DNA from: Wocania_A sp965224845
Lineage (GTDB): Bacteria > Bacteroidota > Bacteroidia > Flavobacteriales > Flavobacteriaceae
Direction of reading: 5' to 3'
DNA length: 64,000 nucleotides
NCBI GenBank assembly: GCA_965224845.1
Contig: CBDDAJ010000005.1
Span: 1-64,000, forward strand
Below are positions 26,368 through 35,936 of this stretch, piece after piece; within the stretch, counting starts at the first letter, position 1, and each line of letters opens with the position of its first letter. The notes under the pieces were generated by a model. It saw only the letters and a list, made by a program, of their open reading frames with translations, made no database searches and was not told where the DNA came from. Both the position numbers and the translations under genes were made by a program.

Positions 26368-26404
26368 GCATAAAAAAAGCCGCTAATTGCGGCTTTTTTT
26401 ATGC
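26368..26404. terminator. Strong bidirectional terminator
   Basis: Perfect 16-bp inverted repeat GCATAAAAAAAGCCGC / GCGGCTTTTTTTATGC with a TAATT loop, between the convergent thioredoxin-like and NAD(P)HX-repair genes. It abuts the stop codon of the minus-strand gene. Confidence 0.95.
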
Positions 26405-27958
26405 TTACTCACTGGCACTTTCTTCCTCTTTTTGAGGGGGTTGCTCAGGTTGCTTAAATAAGTCTATATAGGCTTCACCCAAATAATCTATAACATGGCT
26501 GGCTATTAAACTCTGATAACCAAAATCTTCTACAGCTATATCTGCAGATTTACCATGCAGATACACCCCAAATACAGAGGCAACTAGCGGATTGTATCCC
26601 TGAGAAATTAATCCGGATATTATTCCTGTTAAAACGTCACCACTACCAGCTGTTGCTAGTCCGGGATTACCCGTTGTATTTACATATAGCTTTTCCTGTG
26701 AGACTGTTATGGTATTAGCCCCCTTAATTACAATTATAAGCTTGTACTTTTTAGAAAAAGATTTTACTTTTTTAAGCTTATCAAAATCATTTTTCCATTT
26801 ACCAATTAAACGCTCTAACTCTTTTGGATGAGGTGTTAAAACCGTTTGTTCCGGCAGCAATTTGAGCAGCGCTTTCTTTTTAGCCAGAATATTTATACCA
26901 TCGGCATCAATAACTAATGGTATCTTATTTTGTTTTAAAAAAGTTTCAAATGCGGTTATGGTTTTTGTATCAGTTCCTACTCCTACTCCAAAACCAATAA
27001 CTGCAGGTTCAATATCAAAAGCTATTTTAGTTATTTTATCATTATCCTCATCTGTAATTACCATAGCTTCTGGGAAAGCGCCTTGCAATACATTATATCC
27101 ACATTTTGGAATAAAAGTACTTATCAAACCCGCTCCAGCATACAAAGCGGCCTTACTTGCCAAAACCACTGCACCAATTTTCCCATAACTCCCCCCAATT
27201 ATTAAAGCATGCCCAAATTGGCCTTTATGTGAAAACTTTGCTCTGGGCATATACATTGGTAATACGTCATGCTTGCCTATTAAATCTACCTCTGTGGTGG
27301 TGGTATATAGGAATTCTTGATCCAACCCTATGTCCAATACCTCCCATTGTACAGTATATTTAGCCGTTTCAGGTAAAAAGAATACTAATTTAGGTGAAGC
27401 AAAACTCAAGGTATAACCTGCCCACACTACAGCATCTTCATGTTCAGGAACCCTATCTGTACTTAACCCCGATGGAATATCAATAGCTAGTGTAAATGCT
27501 TTAGTGCTTCTAAAATGTATAAATAGCGCTTTAACCCAATCGTCAACCGGTCTATTTAACCCAATCCCAAAAACCGCATCAACAATAATATCATCTTGAT
27601 GTATCTCTGGAAAATCTTCAGTGCAGCTTAATAATGTTGGCCATTCCTTAGTAACATTTTTTATACGATCGTAATTGATTAAAAAATCTTTAGACCGTTT
27701 ATCACTACAATTAACCACATATGTTTTTACATTATAACCATGCGTTATTAAATGTCTTGCTATCACTAAACCATCCCCTCCATTATTACCAATGCCACAA
27801 AACACATGTATAGGTACTTGAGCCCCTTGCATACGCATATGCATCCAATTAAAAATTTGTGTTCCAGCACGTTCCATCAAATCTGCTGACGTAATATTTT
27901 GACGTTCGGCGGTTAATTTATCTCCTTCATAAATTTGTTCTTTAGAAAATATTTTCAT
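26405..27958 (-). CDS. Bifunctional NAD(P)HX epimerase/dehydratase
   Basis: 517 residues with two domains. N-terminal YjeF_N epimerase (about 1-215): GAGTQ-like segment MERAGTQIFNWM, CGIGNNGGDGLVIARHL and DAVFGIGLNRPV. C-terminal ribokinase-like dehydratase (about 225-500): GHALIIGGSYGKIGAVVLASKAAL, IDADGINIL, TPHPKELERL, and NPGLATAGSGDVLTGIISGLI, where G-S-G-D is the catalytic Asp. Repairs hydrated NADH and NADPH in the cytoplasm. Length and order match family members. Ends in a Glu/Pro-rich tail. Confidence 0.95.
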   Translation of the reverse strand: MKIFSKEQIYEGDKLTAERQNITSADLMERAGTQIFNWMHMRMQGAQVPIHVFCGIGNNGGDGLVIARHLITHGYNVKTYVVNCSDKRSKDFLINYDRIKNVTKEWPTLLSCTEDFPEIHQDDIIVDAVFGIGLNRPVDDWVKALFIHFRSTKAFTLAIDIPSGLSTDRVPEHEDAVVWAGYTLSFASPKLVFFLPETAKYTVQWEVLDIGLDQEFLYTTTTEVDLIGKHDVLPMYMPRAKFSHKGQFGHALIIGGSYGKIGAVVLASKAALYAGAGLISTFIPKCGYNVLQGAFPEAMVITDEDNDKITKIAFDIEPAVIGFGVGVGTDTKTITAFETFLKQNKIPLVIDADGINILAKKKALLKLLPEQTVLTPHPKELERLIGKWKNDFDKLKKVKSFSKKYKLIIVIKGANTITVSQEKLYVNTTGNPGLATAGSGDVLTGIISGLISQGYNPLVASVFGVYLHGKSADIAVEDFGYQSLIASHVIDYLGEAYIDLFKQPEQPPQKEEESASE

Positions 27959-28051
27959 TAGTAATTATCGTTTTTTCAATTCTAAATATTTTTTATCAAT
28001 ATTCCTTCATAAAAAGAGAATCTATGTAAGAATTCTGTAAAAAAGTATGAT

Positions 28052-28085
28052 TTGTTTTTTTATTAGGCTAAAAGTAATACTTTTG
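28052..28085 (+). promoter_or_regulatory. Promoter of the thr leader/operon
   Basis: TTG (28052-28054) in a TTTG context, then 23 bases, then TACTTTTG (28078-28085), an exact match to the Bacteroidetes -33/-7 pattern TTG-N17-23-TAnnTTTG. Transcription would begin about 45 bases before the leader-peptide ATG. The rest of 27959-28137 is AT-rich with nothing else visible. Confidence 0.6.
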
Positions 28086-28137
28086 GCTTGTATTATTTAT
28101 GAATATAATGATTCTTTTAAACCAAAATATTATCGAT

Positions 28138-28215
28138 ATGCTTTCTTTTTCTTTAAAAGGAACCACTACTATTTTTGGTACTACTACAATTACAATTACC
28201 CTTTGGGGTTGTTAA
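28138..28215 (+). CDS. thrL: Threonine operon leader peptide (25 residues)
   Basis: ATG 28138, TAA 28213-28215, 84 bases before thrA. Codons 9-11 and 15-20 read Thr-Thr-Thr then Thr-Thr-Thr-Ile-Thr-Ile-Thr: eight Thr codons and three Ile codons in a 12-residue stretch, following KG and ending LWGC. This is the classical composition of a thr attenuator leader controlled by charged tRNA-Thr and tRNA-Ile, as in E. coli thrL. No strong GC-rich terminator is visible in 28216-28299; only a weak hairpin TGTAAT (28239-28244)/ATTACA (28252-28257) followed by CTTTCTT. Local alternative pairings ACCA/TGGT, GGTA/TACC and ACCC/GGGT across the Thr codons could form the switching structure. Confidence 0.75.
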   Translation: MLSFSLKGTTTIFGTTTITITLWGC

Positions 28216-28299
28216 TTATATTCTTATCAGGCCATCTTTGTAATTTTTCACATTACACTTTCTTAAACATTTTAATTAAAAAACACTAATTCATTAAAA

Positions 28300-30744
28300 A
28301 TGAAGGTTTTAAAATTTGGCGGAACATCTGTAGGTTCTGCAAAAAACATAAATAAAGTAATACATATTTTAGATAATTATTCAAAAGAAGACACTGTAAT
28401 ATGTGTAGTTTCTGCTGTTGGAGGCATTACCGACAAGCTACTATTGGCTGGAAGGGAAGCACAAAGTAAGGACAAAAACTTCTTAAATACATTTAACCGC
28501 ATTAAAGCAATTCATTTTGAAATTATAAATGAGCTTATGCCTAACCATAGTAAACCCCTTCTAACTTATGTTGAAGATAAATTAGAGGAACTAAAAAGTT
28601 TATTGGAAGGCATTTATTTAATCAACGAATTATCACCTAAAACGTCTGATAAACTAGTGAGTTTTGGTGAATCCTTGTCGTCTTACATCATTGCTGAAAC
28701 TATGAAAAACAGAGGATTATCAGCAGCTTGTAAAAACTCACAGGAATTGATAATTACCAACTCTAACTTTTCAAAAGCAGAAGTAAACTTTGATCTAACT
28801 AATGCCAATATTCAGCGTTATTTTAAATCATTACATCAAGAGATCACAATGCTTCCAGGTTTTATAGCCAGCTCTACAGTAGGCGAGCAAACAACACTTG
28901 GGCGCGGAGGTTCAGATTTTACAGCTGCAATAGTGGCCGCTGCTTTAAATGTTAAGCAGTTAGAAATCTGGACAGATGTTAGTGGCATGTATACAACCAA
29001 TCCAAAATTGGTTAAGCAAGCCTATCCTATCGAAAAAATTTCATACCAGGAAGCGATGGAATTGTCCCATTTTGGAGCAAAAGTACTCTATCCTCCAACG
29101 GTTCAACCTGTTCTAGATTTAAATATCCCTATTCATATAAAGAACACATTAGAACCAGAAGCTGCTGGTACTATTATTTCTGATGATGAATTACATACAG
29201 TCTCACCGGTAAAAGGCATTAGTAATATTGGTAGCATTGCCTTATTAACCCTTCAAGGAAATGGGATGGTTGGTATTCCCGGGTTTTCAAAACGATTATT
29301 TGAAACCTTATCTCAAGAGAAAATAAATGTTATTTTAATTACTCAAGCCTCATCAGAACATTCCATATGCTTGGGAATTGATGAAAAAGATGCAGCATCT
29401 GCTAAAATAGCTATAGATACTGCTTTTGAAAATGAAATTGCACTTCATAAAATTGATCCGATTATTGTTGAAACCAAGCTTTCTATTATCGCACTAGTTG
29501 GAGATAATATGAAAAACCATCAGGGTATTAGCGGTAAAATGTTTAGCAGTTTAGGCAAAAACAATATTAATATTAGAGCCATAGCGCAGGGCGCTTCAGA
29601 AAAAAACATCTCAGCTGTTATAGCAGAAAAAGATGTTAAAAAAGCTCTAAACACCTTGCATGAGCAGTTTTTTGAAACACAAACCAAACAACTCAACATA
29701 TTCATAACTGGAGTTGGCAATGTAGGCGAACGTCTGGTGGAGCAAATAAATCAGCAAAATAAATACCTAAAGGAAAACCTGAAAATTAACTTACGAGTAA
29801 TTGGGTTGTCTAATTCAAGAACTATGATTTTTGATGAGGATGGCATCCCCTTAAAAACCTGGAAATCGCAATTAGCATCTGGAGAAAAAGCAACTTTAGA
29901 CGGGTTTTACGAAAAAACGAAATCGTTGAATTTGCGTAATAGTATTTTTGTAGATGTAACGGCAAATAAAGATGTTGCCAATCTATATGCAAAATATTTG
30001 AGAGAAAGCATAGCTGTAGTGGCATGTAATAAAATTGCATGCTCAAGCGACTATAAAAACTATAAATTATTAAAGCGTTTATCCCTTAAATACAACGCAC
30101 CTTTTTTATTTGAAACCAATGTAGGTGCTGGTTTACCTATTATTGATACGCTAAATAACCTTATAGCTTCAGGCGATAAAATAAACTCTATTCAAGCTGT
30201 TTTATCGGGAAGCCTAAATTTTGTATTTAACAACTTTAACGATTCAACAACCTTCTCAGAAGTCGTAAAACAAGCTGGAAATGAAGGATATACAGAACCA
30301 GACCCTAGAATAGATTTGAGTGGTGTTGATGTAGCAAGAAAAATTTTGATTTTAGCCCGCGAAAGTGGCATACAAATAAACTTAGAAGATATTTTGAACG
30401 TTCCCTTTTTATCAGAATCTGGATTGAAAAGCAGTAGTGTTTCCGAATTCTATCAAACATTGATTGATGACGAAGCACATTATCAAAAGTTATATGCGTC
30501 TGCTAAAGCGAAACACTGCCAGCTTAAATATGTAGCACAATATAATAATGGAAAAGCTAATGTTGGTTTGCAGGAAATTCCTAAAGGTCACCCATTTTAT
30601 AATTTGGAAGGCAGTGATAATATTGTTATGTTCTATACAGAAAGATACCCTGAACAGCCTATGATTATTAAAGGTGCTGGTGCCGGTGCAGAAGTTACAG
30701 CTTCAGGTTTATTTGCCGATATCATTAGAATAGGAAATGAATAG
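28300..30744 (+). CDS. thrA: Bifunctional aspartate kinase / homoserine dehydrogenase I
   Basis: 814 residues. Aspartokinase part (about 1-290) starts KVLKFGGTSVGSAKNI and has TTLGRGGSDFTAA. Two ACT-type regulatory segments follow (about 310-460), including NINIRAIAQGASEKNISAV. The homoserine dehydrogenase part starts about 465 with IFITGVGNVGERLVEQI (NAD(P)-binding) and contains FLFETNVGAGLPIIDTLNNLIASGD, GSLNFVF and EGYTEPDPRIDLSGVDVARK. Catalyses the first and third steps of threonine synthesis, with feedback inhibition expected through ACT domains. Preceded by the leader peptide, followed by thrB and thrC. Confidence 0.97.
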   Translation: MKVLKFGGTSVGSAKNINKVIHILDNYSKEDTVICVVSAVGGITDKLLLAGREAQSKDKNFLNTFNRIKAIHFEIINELMPNHSKPLLTYVEDKLEELKSLLEGIYLINELSPKTSDKLVSFGESLSSYIIAETMKNRGLSAACKNSQELIITNSNFSKAEVNFDLTNANIQRYFKSLHQEITMLPGFIASSTVGEQTTLGRGGSDFTAAIVAAALNVKQLEIWTDVSGMYTTNPKLVKQAYPIEKISYQEAMELSHFGAKVLYPPTVQPVLDLNIPIHIKNTLEPEAAGTIISDDELHTVSPVKGISNIGSIALLTLQGNGMVGIPGFSKRLFETLSQEKINVILITQASSEHSICLGIDEKDAASAKIAIDTAFENEIALHKIDPIIVETKLSIIALVGDNMKNHQGISGKMFSSLGKNNINIRAIAQGASEKNISAVIAEKDVKKALNTLHEQFFETQTKQLNIFITGVGNVGERLVEQINQQNKYLKENLKINLRVIGLSNSRTMIFDEDGIPLKTWKSQLASGEKATLDGFYEKTKSLNLRNSIFVDVTANKDVANLYAKYLRESIAVVACNKIACSSDYKNYKLLKRLSLKYNAPFLFETNVGAGLPIIDTLNNLIASGDKINSIQAVLSGSLNFVFNNFNDSTTFSEVVKQAGNEGYTEPDPRIDLSGVDVARKILILARESGIQINLEDILNVPFLSESGLKSSSVSEFYQTLIDDEAHYQKLYASAKAKHCQLKYVAQYNNGKANVGLQEIPKGHPFYNLEGSDNIVMFYTERYPEQPMIIKGAGAGAEVTASGLFADIIRIGNE

Positions 30745-30754
30745 GAGTTAAAAT

Positions 30755-30864
30755 GTCATTGCGAAGCATGAAGAACGAATAATATGGTCATTTGTCAAAT
30801 CAAACAAGCGCATCGCAGTTAGATTGCCTTAAGAGCAGGCTTAAAAAATGTGATTTGCAATAAC
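30755..30864. repeat. Decayed palindromic intergenic repeat (MITE-like remnant)
   Basis: GTCATTGCGAA (30755-30765) and TTTGCAATAAC (30854-30864) are imperfect inverted ends (9 of 11 pair). Phrases such as TGTCATTGCGAAGCATGAAG and TAGATTGCCTT resemble, from memory, intergenic repeats common in Bacteroidetes that begin TGTCATTGCGA. It separates thrA from thrB. No other copy is recognised in this window. Confidence 0.35.
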
Positions 30865-30877
30865 TAAGAGAAAAATA

Positions 30878-31801
30878 ATGAAAGACGAAATAAAAATATT
30901 TTCACCTGCCACAGTAGCTAACGTAGCTTGCGGTTTTGATGTTTTAGGGTTTTGCCTGGATAATATAGGTGATGACATGCTAATAAGAAAAACCAATAAA
31001 AAAGGCATTTTTATAAGCAAAATTGAAGGTTTTGATTTACCAACAGAAACCCAGCTAAATGTTGCTGGAGTTTCAGCATTAGCTATGTACAAAGCCATAA
31101 ATGTAAATTATGGTTTTGAAATTGAGATCTATAAAAACATAAAACCGGGAAGCGGTATTGGCAGTAGTGCTGCCAGTGCAGTAGGTAGTGTTTTTGGGAT
31201 GAATGAGATTTTAGGAAGGCCATTTAACAAAACGCAACTTACAGCATTTGCCATTAAAGGTGAAGCTTTAGCTAGTAAATGTGAACATGCAGACAATTTA
31301 GCACCGGCAATTTATGGAGGCTTTACATTGGTTAAAAGCGTTTCCCCATTGGAAATTCTAGAAATTCCATCACCAGATGATTTATATGCTACTATTATTC
31401 ATCCACAAATTGAAGTAAAAACATCTGAAGCTAGAGCAATACTCCCTAAACAAGTTCCCTTACAAAGTGCTATTAAGCAATGGGCCAACTTTGGAAGTTT
31501 AATTCATGGGTTACACACTAGCGATTATGAGCTAATAAACAAATCACTACACGATGTTATTATTGAGCCTCACCGGAGCAAGCTTATTCCATATTACGAC
31601 GAAGTAAAGCAGGAAGCATTAAAAGCTGGTGCATTGGGTTGTGGCATTTCGGGATCCGGACCCTCTATATTTTCTTTATCAAAGGGATTAGAAAATGCGG
31701 TAAATGTGGAAGATTCTGTAAAGAATATTTATTCAAAAACCAATATAGCGTTTGATACCTATACATCAAAAATTAACAAAGAAGGCATCAAAATAATTTA
31801 A
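30878..31801 (+). CDS. thrB: Homoserine kinase
   Basis: 307 residues, GHMP kinase superfamily. N-terminal KIFSPATVANVACGFDVLGFCLD, ATP-binding motif PGSGIGSSAASAVGSVFGMNE (about 91-111), and C-terminal GALGCGISGSGPSIFSL are all present and complete. Phosphorylates homoserine to O-phosphohomoserine in the cytoplasm, between ThrA and ThrC. It is 133 bases downstream of thrA, with the decayed repeat in between, but on the same strand and probably the same transcript. Confidence 0.96.
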   Translation: MKDEIKIFSPATVANVACGFDVLGFCLDNIGDDMLIRKTNKKGIFISKIEGFDLPTETQLNVAGVSALAMYKAINVNYGFEIEIYKNIKPGSGIGSSAASAVGSVFGMNEILGRPFNKTQLTAFAIKGEALASKCEHADNLAPAIYGGFTLVKSVSPLEILEIPSPDDLYATIIHPQIEVKTSEARAILPKQVPLQSAIKQWANFGSLIHGLHTSDYELINKSLHDVIIEPHRSKLIPYYDEVKQEALKAGALGCGISGSGPSIFSLSKGLENAVNVEDSVKNIYSKTNIAFDTYTSKINKEGIKII

Positions 31802-32009
31802 ACAGAAGGCATTAACTGAAGAAATATGGATAATGATAAATTTAAAACTTATAATTGAGCAAAAGACTTGTCATATTCAGGAAAAGAAGACATTATATAA
31901 TGAAGCCCATCATTTAATGTACACGATGAATGCTTAAAAAAAACACGAATTAAATCATTCGGTTTCAGTTTTAGATCTTTCAACTACTGTCTCCGTCAAT
32001 CTTTAAAAC

Positions 32010-33302
32010 ATGATATATTACAGCCTAAACAAAAAAGCACCAAAAGCATCATTTAAAGATGCTGTAATAAAAGGTATAGCCCCAGATAAAGGTTTATATT
32101 TTCCGGAAAGTATTACTCCCTTATCAAATGATTTTTTTGAAAATATTGATACTATATCAAATGCAGAAATAGCATTTGAAGCTATTAAGCAATTTGTATC
32201 TCCAGAAATCCCAGAAAATGTTTTAAGGGCTATCGTAGAAGAGACACTAGCTTTTGATTTCCCAGTAGTTCAATTAAACCAAAATATTTCTACTTTGGAG
32301 TTGTTCCATGGTCCTACTATGGCGTTTAAAGATGTTGGAGCTCGATTTATGGCTCGTTGTTTAGGGTATTTTAATAAAAGTAACACCAAGGAAGTTACAG
32401 TTTTGGTTGCTACATCTGGTGATACTGGTGGTGCCGTAGCTAATGGTTTTTTAGGAGTTAAAGGGGTGAATGTGGTGATACTCTATCCTAGCGGTAAGGT
32501 GAGCGATATTCAAGAAAAACAATTAACAACCTTGGGTCAAAACATTACGGCTCTAGAGGTTAACGGCACCTTTGATGATTGTCAAGCCATGGTAAAAAGG
32601 GCGTTTTTAGACGAGACAATAACACATCAAATGCAATTAACTTCAGCAAATTCTATTAACGTAGCACGTTGGTTACCACAGCTATTTTATTTTATGTTTG
32701 CCTACAAGCAACTATATAAAACACACAACAATATTGTATACTCTGTACCTAGCGGAAATTTTGGTAATGTATGCGCAGGTATGATGGCTCAACAATTAGG
32801 ACTACCTGTAAAACACTTTATTGCTTCAAATAATGAGAATAATGTGGTAACGCGTTATTTACAATCTGAAATTTATAAGCCTCAGCCATCAATACAAACC
32901 ATTAGCAATGCTATGGATGTAGGTGACCCCAGTAATTTTATTCGTATCCAGGAGATCTACAAAAACAATTTTAAGTCATTGAGCGATAATCTATCCTCTT
33001 ATAGTTTTTCTGATGATGAAACCAAAGCAGCTATGCTAGAGATGTATCGCAATTATAATTATGTTGCAGATCCACATGGTGCAGTGGGATATTTGGGTTG
33101 TAAAAACTATTTAAAAGACCATCCAAAGGCTCATTGTGTATTTTTAGAAACTGCTCACCCAACCAAATTTTTAGATGTGGTTGAAGATGTTGTTGGTAAA
33201 AAACAAGCACTACCCACTCAAATCCAGTCAGTTATACATAAGAAAAAAATATCATTTAAAATTTCAGCCTATCAAGATTTAAAGAATTTCCTGCTGAAGT
33301 AG
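32010..33302 (+). CDS. thrC: Threonine synthase
   Basis: 430 residues. The pyridoxal-phosphate Lys is in FHGPTMAFKDVGARFMAR (about 102-119); phosphate-binding TSGDTGGAVANGFLG follows. YSLNKKAPKASFKDAVIKG at the start and DPHGAVGYLG near residue 351 are typical of the short bacterial ThrC class. Converts O-phosphohomoserine to threonine. The 208 bases between thrB and thrC hold no feature that could be recognised. Confidence 0.96.
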   Translation: MIYYSLNKKAPKASFKDAVIKGIAPDKGLYFPESITPLSNDFFENIDTISNAEIAFEAIKQFVSPEIPENVLRAIVEETLAFDFPVVQLNQNISTLELFHGPTMAFKDVGARFMARCLGYFNKSNTKEVTVLVATSGDTGGAVANGFLGVKGVNVVILYPSGKVSDIQEKQLTTLGQNITALEVNGTFDDCQAMVKRAFLDETITHQMQLTSANSINVARWLPQLFYFMFAYKQLYKTHNNIVYSVPSGNFGNVCAGMMAQQLGLPVKHFIASNNENNVVTRYLQSEIYKPQPSIQTISNAMDVGDPSNFIRIQEIYKNNFKSLSDNLSSYSFSDDETKAAMLEMYRNYNYVADPHGAVGYLGCKNYLKDHPKAHCVFLETAHPTKFLDVVEDVVGKKQALPTQIQSVIHKKKISFKISAYQDLKNFLLK

Positions 33303-33491
33303 ATTACTTAATTATATCACAATTAAACACAGCATAGCTCACAAACTTCTTTGTATATTAGTTTTTTTATGAACCTATATCAAATCATTCCTGCTAGGTT
33401 TAAAAAATATAATCTAGTTTGGCCAACTGATCTGACATTTGCTTTTATCTCGGCTAGTCAATACAAGTAATTATTGAAAATGTAATGCTAC

Positions 33492-34385
33492 ATGGATTAT
33501 TATCAAAAAAGAATTAACGCGATCTTTGTATACATTGATAAAAATTTAGACTCTGATTTATCATTAGATACCGTTTCTAAAATAGCCCTTTTTTCGCCAT
33601 TTCACTTCCATAGAATCTTTAAGTTTATAACAAACGAAACCTTAAATGCCTTTGTAACAAGGAAGCGAATTGAGAAATCGGCTGCAGACATAATTCATAA
33701 AAATTTTACAATTACAGAAATCGCTTTTAAAAATGGGTTTAATGACAGTTCGTCGTTCACCAGAGCTTTTAAAAAATATTATGGTGTAAGTCCTACAGAA
33801 TTTAAAAAGCAAAACTCTAATACGTTTAGCAAGATCCGTCAACTAGAAAGCAAGAATGGTCAAGCATATCCTGATTACGAGAGTTACATTTATGCCATTA
33901 ATAATCTAAAAAAATGGACAAAAATGAATGCGAAAATTGAAATTAAAGAACTCTCAAAAATGGATTTGGCCTATGTATCAAGTATTGGGCCTCAAAATGT
34001 TGGAAATGCTTTTCAAAAATTAATTAAATGGAGTACTCCTAAAGGCTTAATCAATGAGCAAACTAAAATGGTTACAATTTATCACGACAGCTTTAAAATA
34101 ACAGAGGCTAATAAAGTAAGAATAAGTGCTTGTATCCAATTAGATAAGCCTGTTAAAACCGACGAAGAAATAGGGTTAACGCAAATTGAAGCTGGAAAAT
34201 GCATTGTAGGCAGTTACGAGATTACACTTGACGAATTTGAAAAATCCTGGACCGGCTTATTTGTTTGGATGCACGAAAACGGGTATAAAAAAGCGAACAG
34301 GAATCCTTTTGAGATTTATCATAACAATTTTAATGAACACCCTGAAAAAAAAGCTATCGTAGATTTTCATATTCCCATAGAATAA
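33492..34385 (+). CDS. AraC-family regulator with GyrI-like effector domain
   Basis: 297 residues. N-terminal AraC double HTH (about 8-105): LSLDTVSKIALFSPFHFHRIFK, then FTITEIAFKNGFNDSSSFTRAFKKYYGVSPTEFK. The C-terminal half (about 140-297) is a GyrI/Rob-type small-molecule-binding domain (IEIKELSKMDLAYVSSIGP, VRISACIQLDKPV, ...PFEIYHNNFNEHPEKKAIVDFHIPIE). Such proteins respond to hydrophobic ligands or drugs and often activate efflux or stress genes. No adjacent efflux gene; 190 bases after thrC. Confidence 0.92.
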   Translation: MDYYQKRINAIFVYIDKNLDSDLSLDTVSKIALFSPFHFHRIFKFITNETLNAFVTRKRIEKSAADIIHKNFTITEIAFKNGFNDSSSFTRAFKKYYGVSPTEFKKQNSNTFSKIRQLESKNGQAYPDYESYIYAINNLKKWTKMNAKIEIKELSKMDLAYVSSIGPQNVGNAFQKLIKWSTPKGLINEQTKMVTIYHDSFKITEANKVRISACIQLDKPVKTDEEIGLTQIEAGKCIVGSYEITLDEFEKSWTGLFVWMHENGYKKANRNPFEIYHNNFNEHPEKKAIVDFHIPIE

Positions 34386-34402
34386 AACAAATTAGGTGTC
34401 AC

Positions 34403-34433
34403 AAAAAATCCTGCTTTAAGCAGGATTTTTTTA
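34403..34433. terminator. Bidirectional terminator
   Basis: Perfect 12-bp stem AAAAAATCCTGC / GCAGGATTTTTT with a TTTAA loop, between the convergent AraC/GyrI and glyA genes. Confidence 0.93.
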
Positions 34434-34462
34434 TAAGATATGTTCATAAGCTTAAAAGCATA

Positions 34463-35734
34463 CTACACAAATAAAGGTTTATCTTTCATCATGGCATTAA
34501 CCTTATCTCTAACGTCTTCAAGCGTAGATTCGTTTTCATAGTTAGTGATTACTTCATCAATTAGATCAACAATATGAACCATGTCGTCTTCATTTAAACC
34601 GCGAGTAGTTACGGCTGCAGTACCAATTCTAATCCCCGATGTTACAAATGGTGACTTATCATCAAAAGGTACCATATTTTTATTTACCGTAATATCTGCT
34701 TTTACCAATGCTTGCTCTGCATCTTTTCCTGAAAGATTCTTATTACGCAAATCGATAAGCATGCAATGATTATCGGTGCCATCAGATATAATATTATAAT
34801 CTTTAGCTACTAAGGCCTTTGCCATAGCATTTGCATTTTCTTTTACTTGCAACTGATAATGTAAAAAATCGTCTGTTAAAGCCTCTCCAAAAGCGATTGC
34901 CTTAGCCGCAATAATGTGTTCTAAAGGCCCTCCTTGATTCCCAGGGAAAACAGCAGAATCTAATAAAGATGACATTTTACGCAGGTTCCCGTTTTTTAAT
35001 GTAATGCCAAATGGATTATCAAAATCCTCTCCCATCATAATCAAACCTCCTCTTGGTCCACGTAGTGTTTTATGCGTTGTAGTAGTAACAATATGACAGT
35101 GCGGAATAGGATCATTTAAAATACCTTTAGCAATTAGTCCTGCTGGATGCGAAATATCTGCCATTAATATGGCACCAACACTATCGGCAATTATTCTAAA
35201 TCTCTTAAAATCAATATCGCGAGAATAAGCTGAGGCTCCAGCAATAATTAACTTTGGCTGCTCTTTGGTTGCTACCTCCTGAATTTTATCGTAATTTAAT
35301 ACTCCCGTCTCCTGCTCTACACCATAAAATACCGGGTTATATAACTTTCCGGAAAAATTTACCGGCGATCCATGAGTTAAATGCCCGCCATGAGATAAAT
35401 CAAATCCTAAAATTTTATCGCCTGGTTTTAAGCAAGCAGCAAAAACTGCTGTATTGGCCTGACTACCAGAATGTGGTTGTACATTTACATAAGCAGCGCC
35501 AAATAATGCTTTAGCTCTATCTATTGCAATTTGCTCAACTTCATCAACTATTTCACAACCGCCATAGTAACGTTTTCCTGGATACCCTTCAGCATATTTA
35601 TTGGTTAAAACAGAGCCTGCAGCTTCCATAACCTGGTCGCTCACAAAATTCTCCGATGCAATAAGTTCAATTCCATGTAATTGGCGTTCTTTTTCGGCTT
35701 GAATAAGTTCAAAAATTTGTTCGTCGCGTTGCAT
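34463..35734 (-). CDS. glyA: Serine hydroxymethyltransferase
   Basis: 423 residues. N-terminal HGIELIASENFVSDQV and AEGYPGKRYYGGCE are hallmarks of the family; the PLP-binding Lys is in HIVTTTTHKTLRGPRGG (about 221-237). GTAAVTTRGL near the end is also conserved. Interconverts serine and glycine with tetrahydrofolate in the cytoplasm, supplying one-carbon units. Single gene on the minus strand with its own -7 box. Confidence 0.97.
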   Translation of the reverse strand: MQRDEQIFELIQAEKERQLHGIELIASENFVSDQVMEAAGSVLTNKYAEGYPGKRYYGGCEIVDEVEQIAIDRAKALFGAAYVNVQPHSGSQANTAVFAACLKPGDKILGFDLSHGGHLTHGSPVNFSGKLYNPVFYGVEQETGVLNYDKIQEVATKEQPKLIIAGASAYSRDIDFKRFRIIADSVGAILMADISHPAGLIAKGILNDPIPHCHIVTTTTHKTLRGPRGGLIMMGEDFDNPFGITLKNGNLRKMSSLLDSAVFPGNQGGPLEHIIAAKAIAFGEALTDDFLHYQLQVKENANAMAKALVAKDYNIISDGTDNHCMLIDLRNKNLSGKDAEQALVKADITVNKNMVPFDDKSPFVTSGIRIGTAAVTTRGLNEDDMVHIVDLIDEVITNYENESTLEDVRDKVNAMMKDKPLFV

Positions 35735-35761
35735 AAATATAAATTGTAGTTAAAAGTTGAG

Positions 35762-35769
35762 CAAAAATA
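35762..35769 (-). promoter_or_regulatory. -7 box (TATTTTTG) for glyA
   Basis: Plus-strand CAAAAATA reads TATTTTTG on the minus strand, 27 bases before the glyA ATG, an exact TAnnTTTG match. A clear -33 TTG was not found. Confidence 0.45.
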
Positions 35770-35893
35770 ATAAATAGATTATTTAAATACAGTAAAAAAC
35801 ATATATTTACTCTTAAGTTTTAAACCGTTTTATTAACGATTAAAGTAAACCCATTTTTTAATCATTTATTTCTAATTAAATAAAAAAAATGTG

Positions 35894-35901
35894 TAGGTTT
35901 G
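35894..35901 (+). promoter_or_regulatory. -7 box (TAGGTTTG) for fahA
   Basis: Exact TAnnTTTG match 36 bases before the fumarylacetoacetase ATG. No clear -33 TTG at the usual distance. Confidence 0.5.
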
Positions 35902-35936
35902 ATGAGAATTTAATAATCAAATAAAAAATTATAGTT

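Noticed and set aside
28150..28200. ACT/ACA repetition looking like a short tandem repeat or CRISPR-like element
   Set aside because: Explained by consecutive Thr codons in the leader ORF; no spacer-repeat structure.
28047..28289. 80-codon open frame rich in Phe/Tyr before thrA
   Set aside because: Starts before and overlaps the Thr leader in another frame; composition reflects AT-rich DNA and no protein motif is seen.
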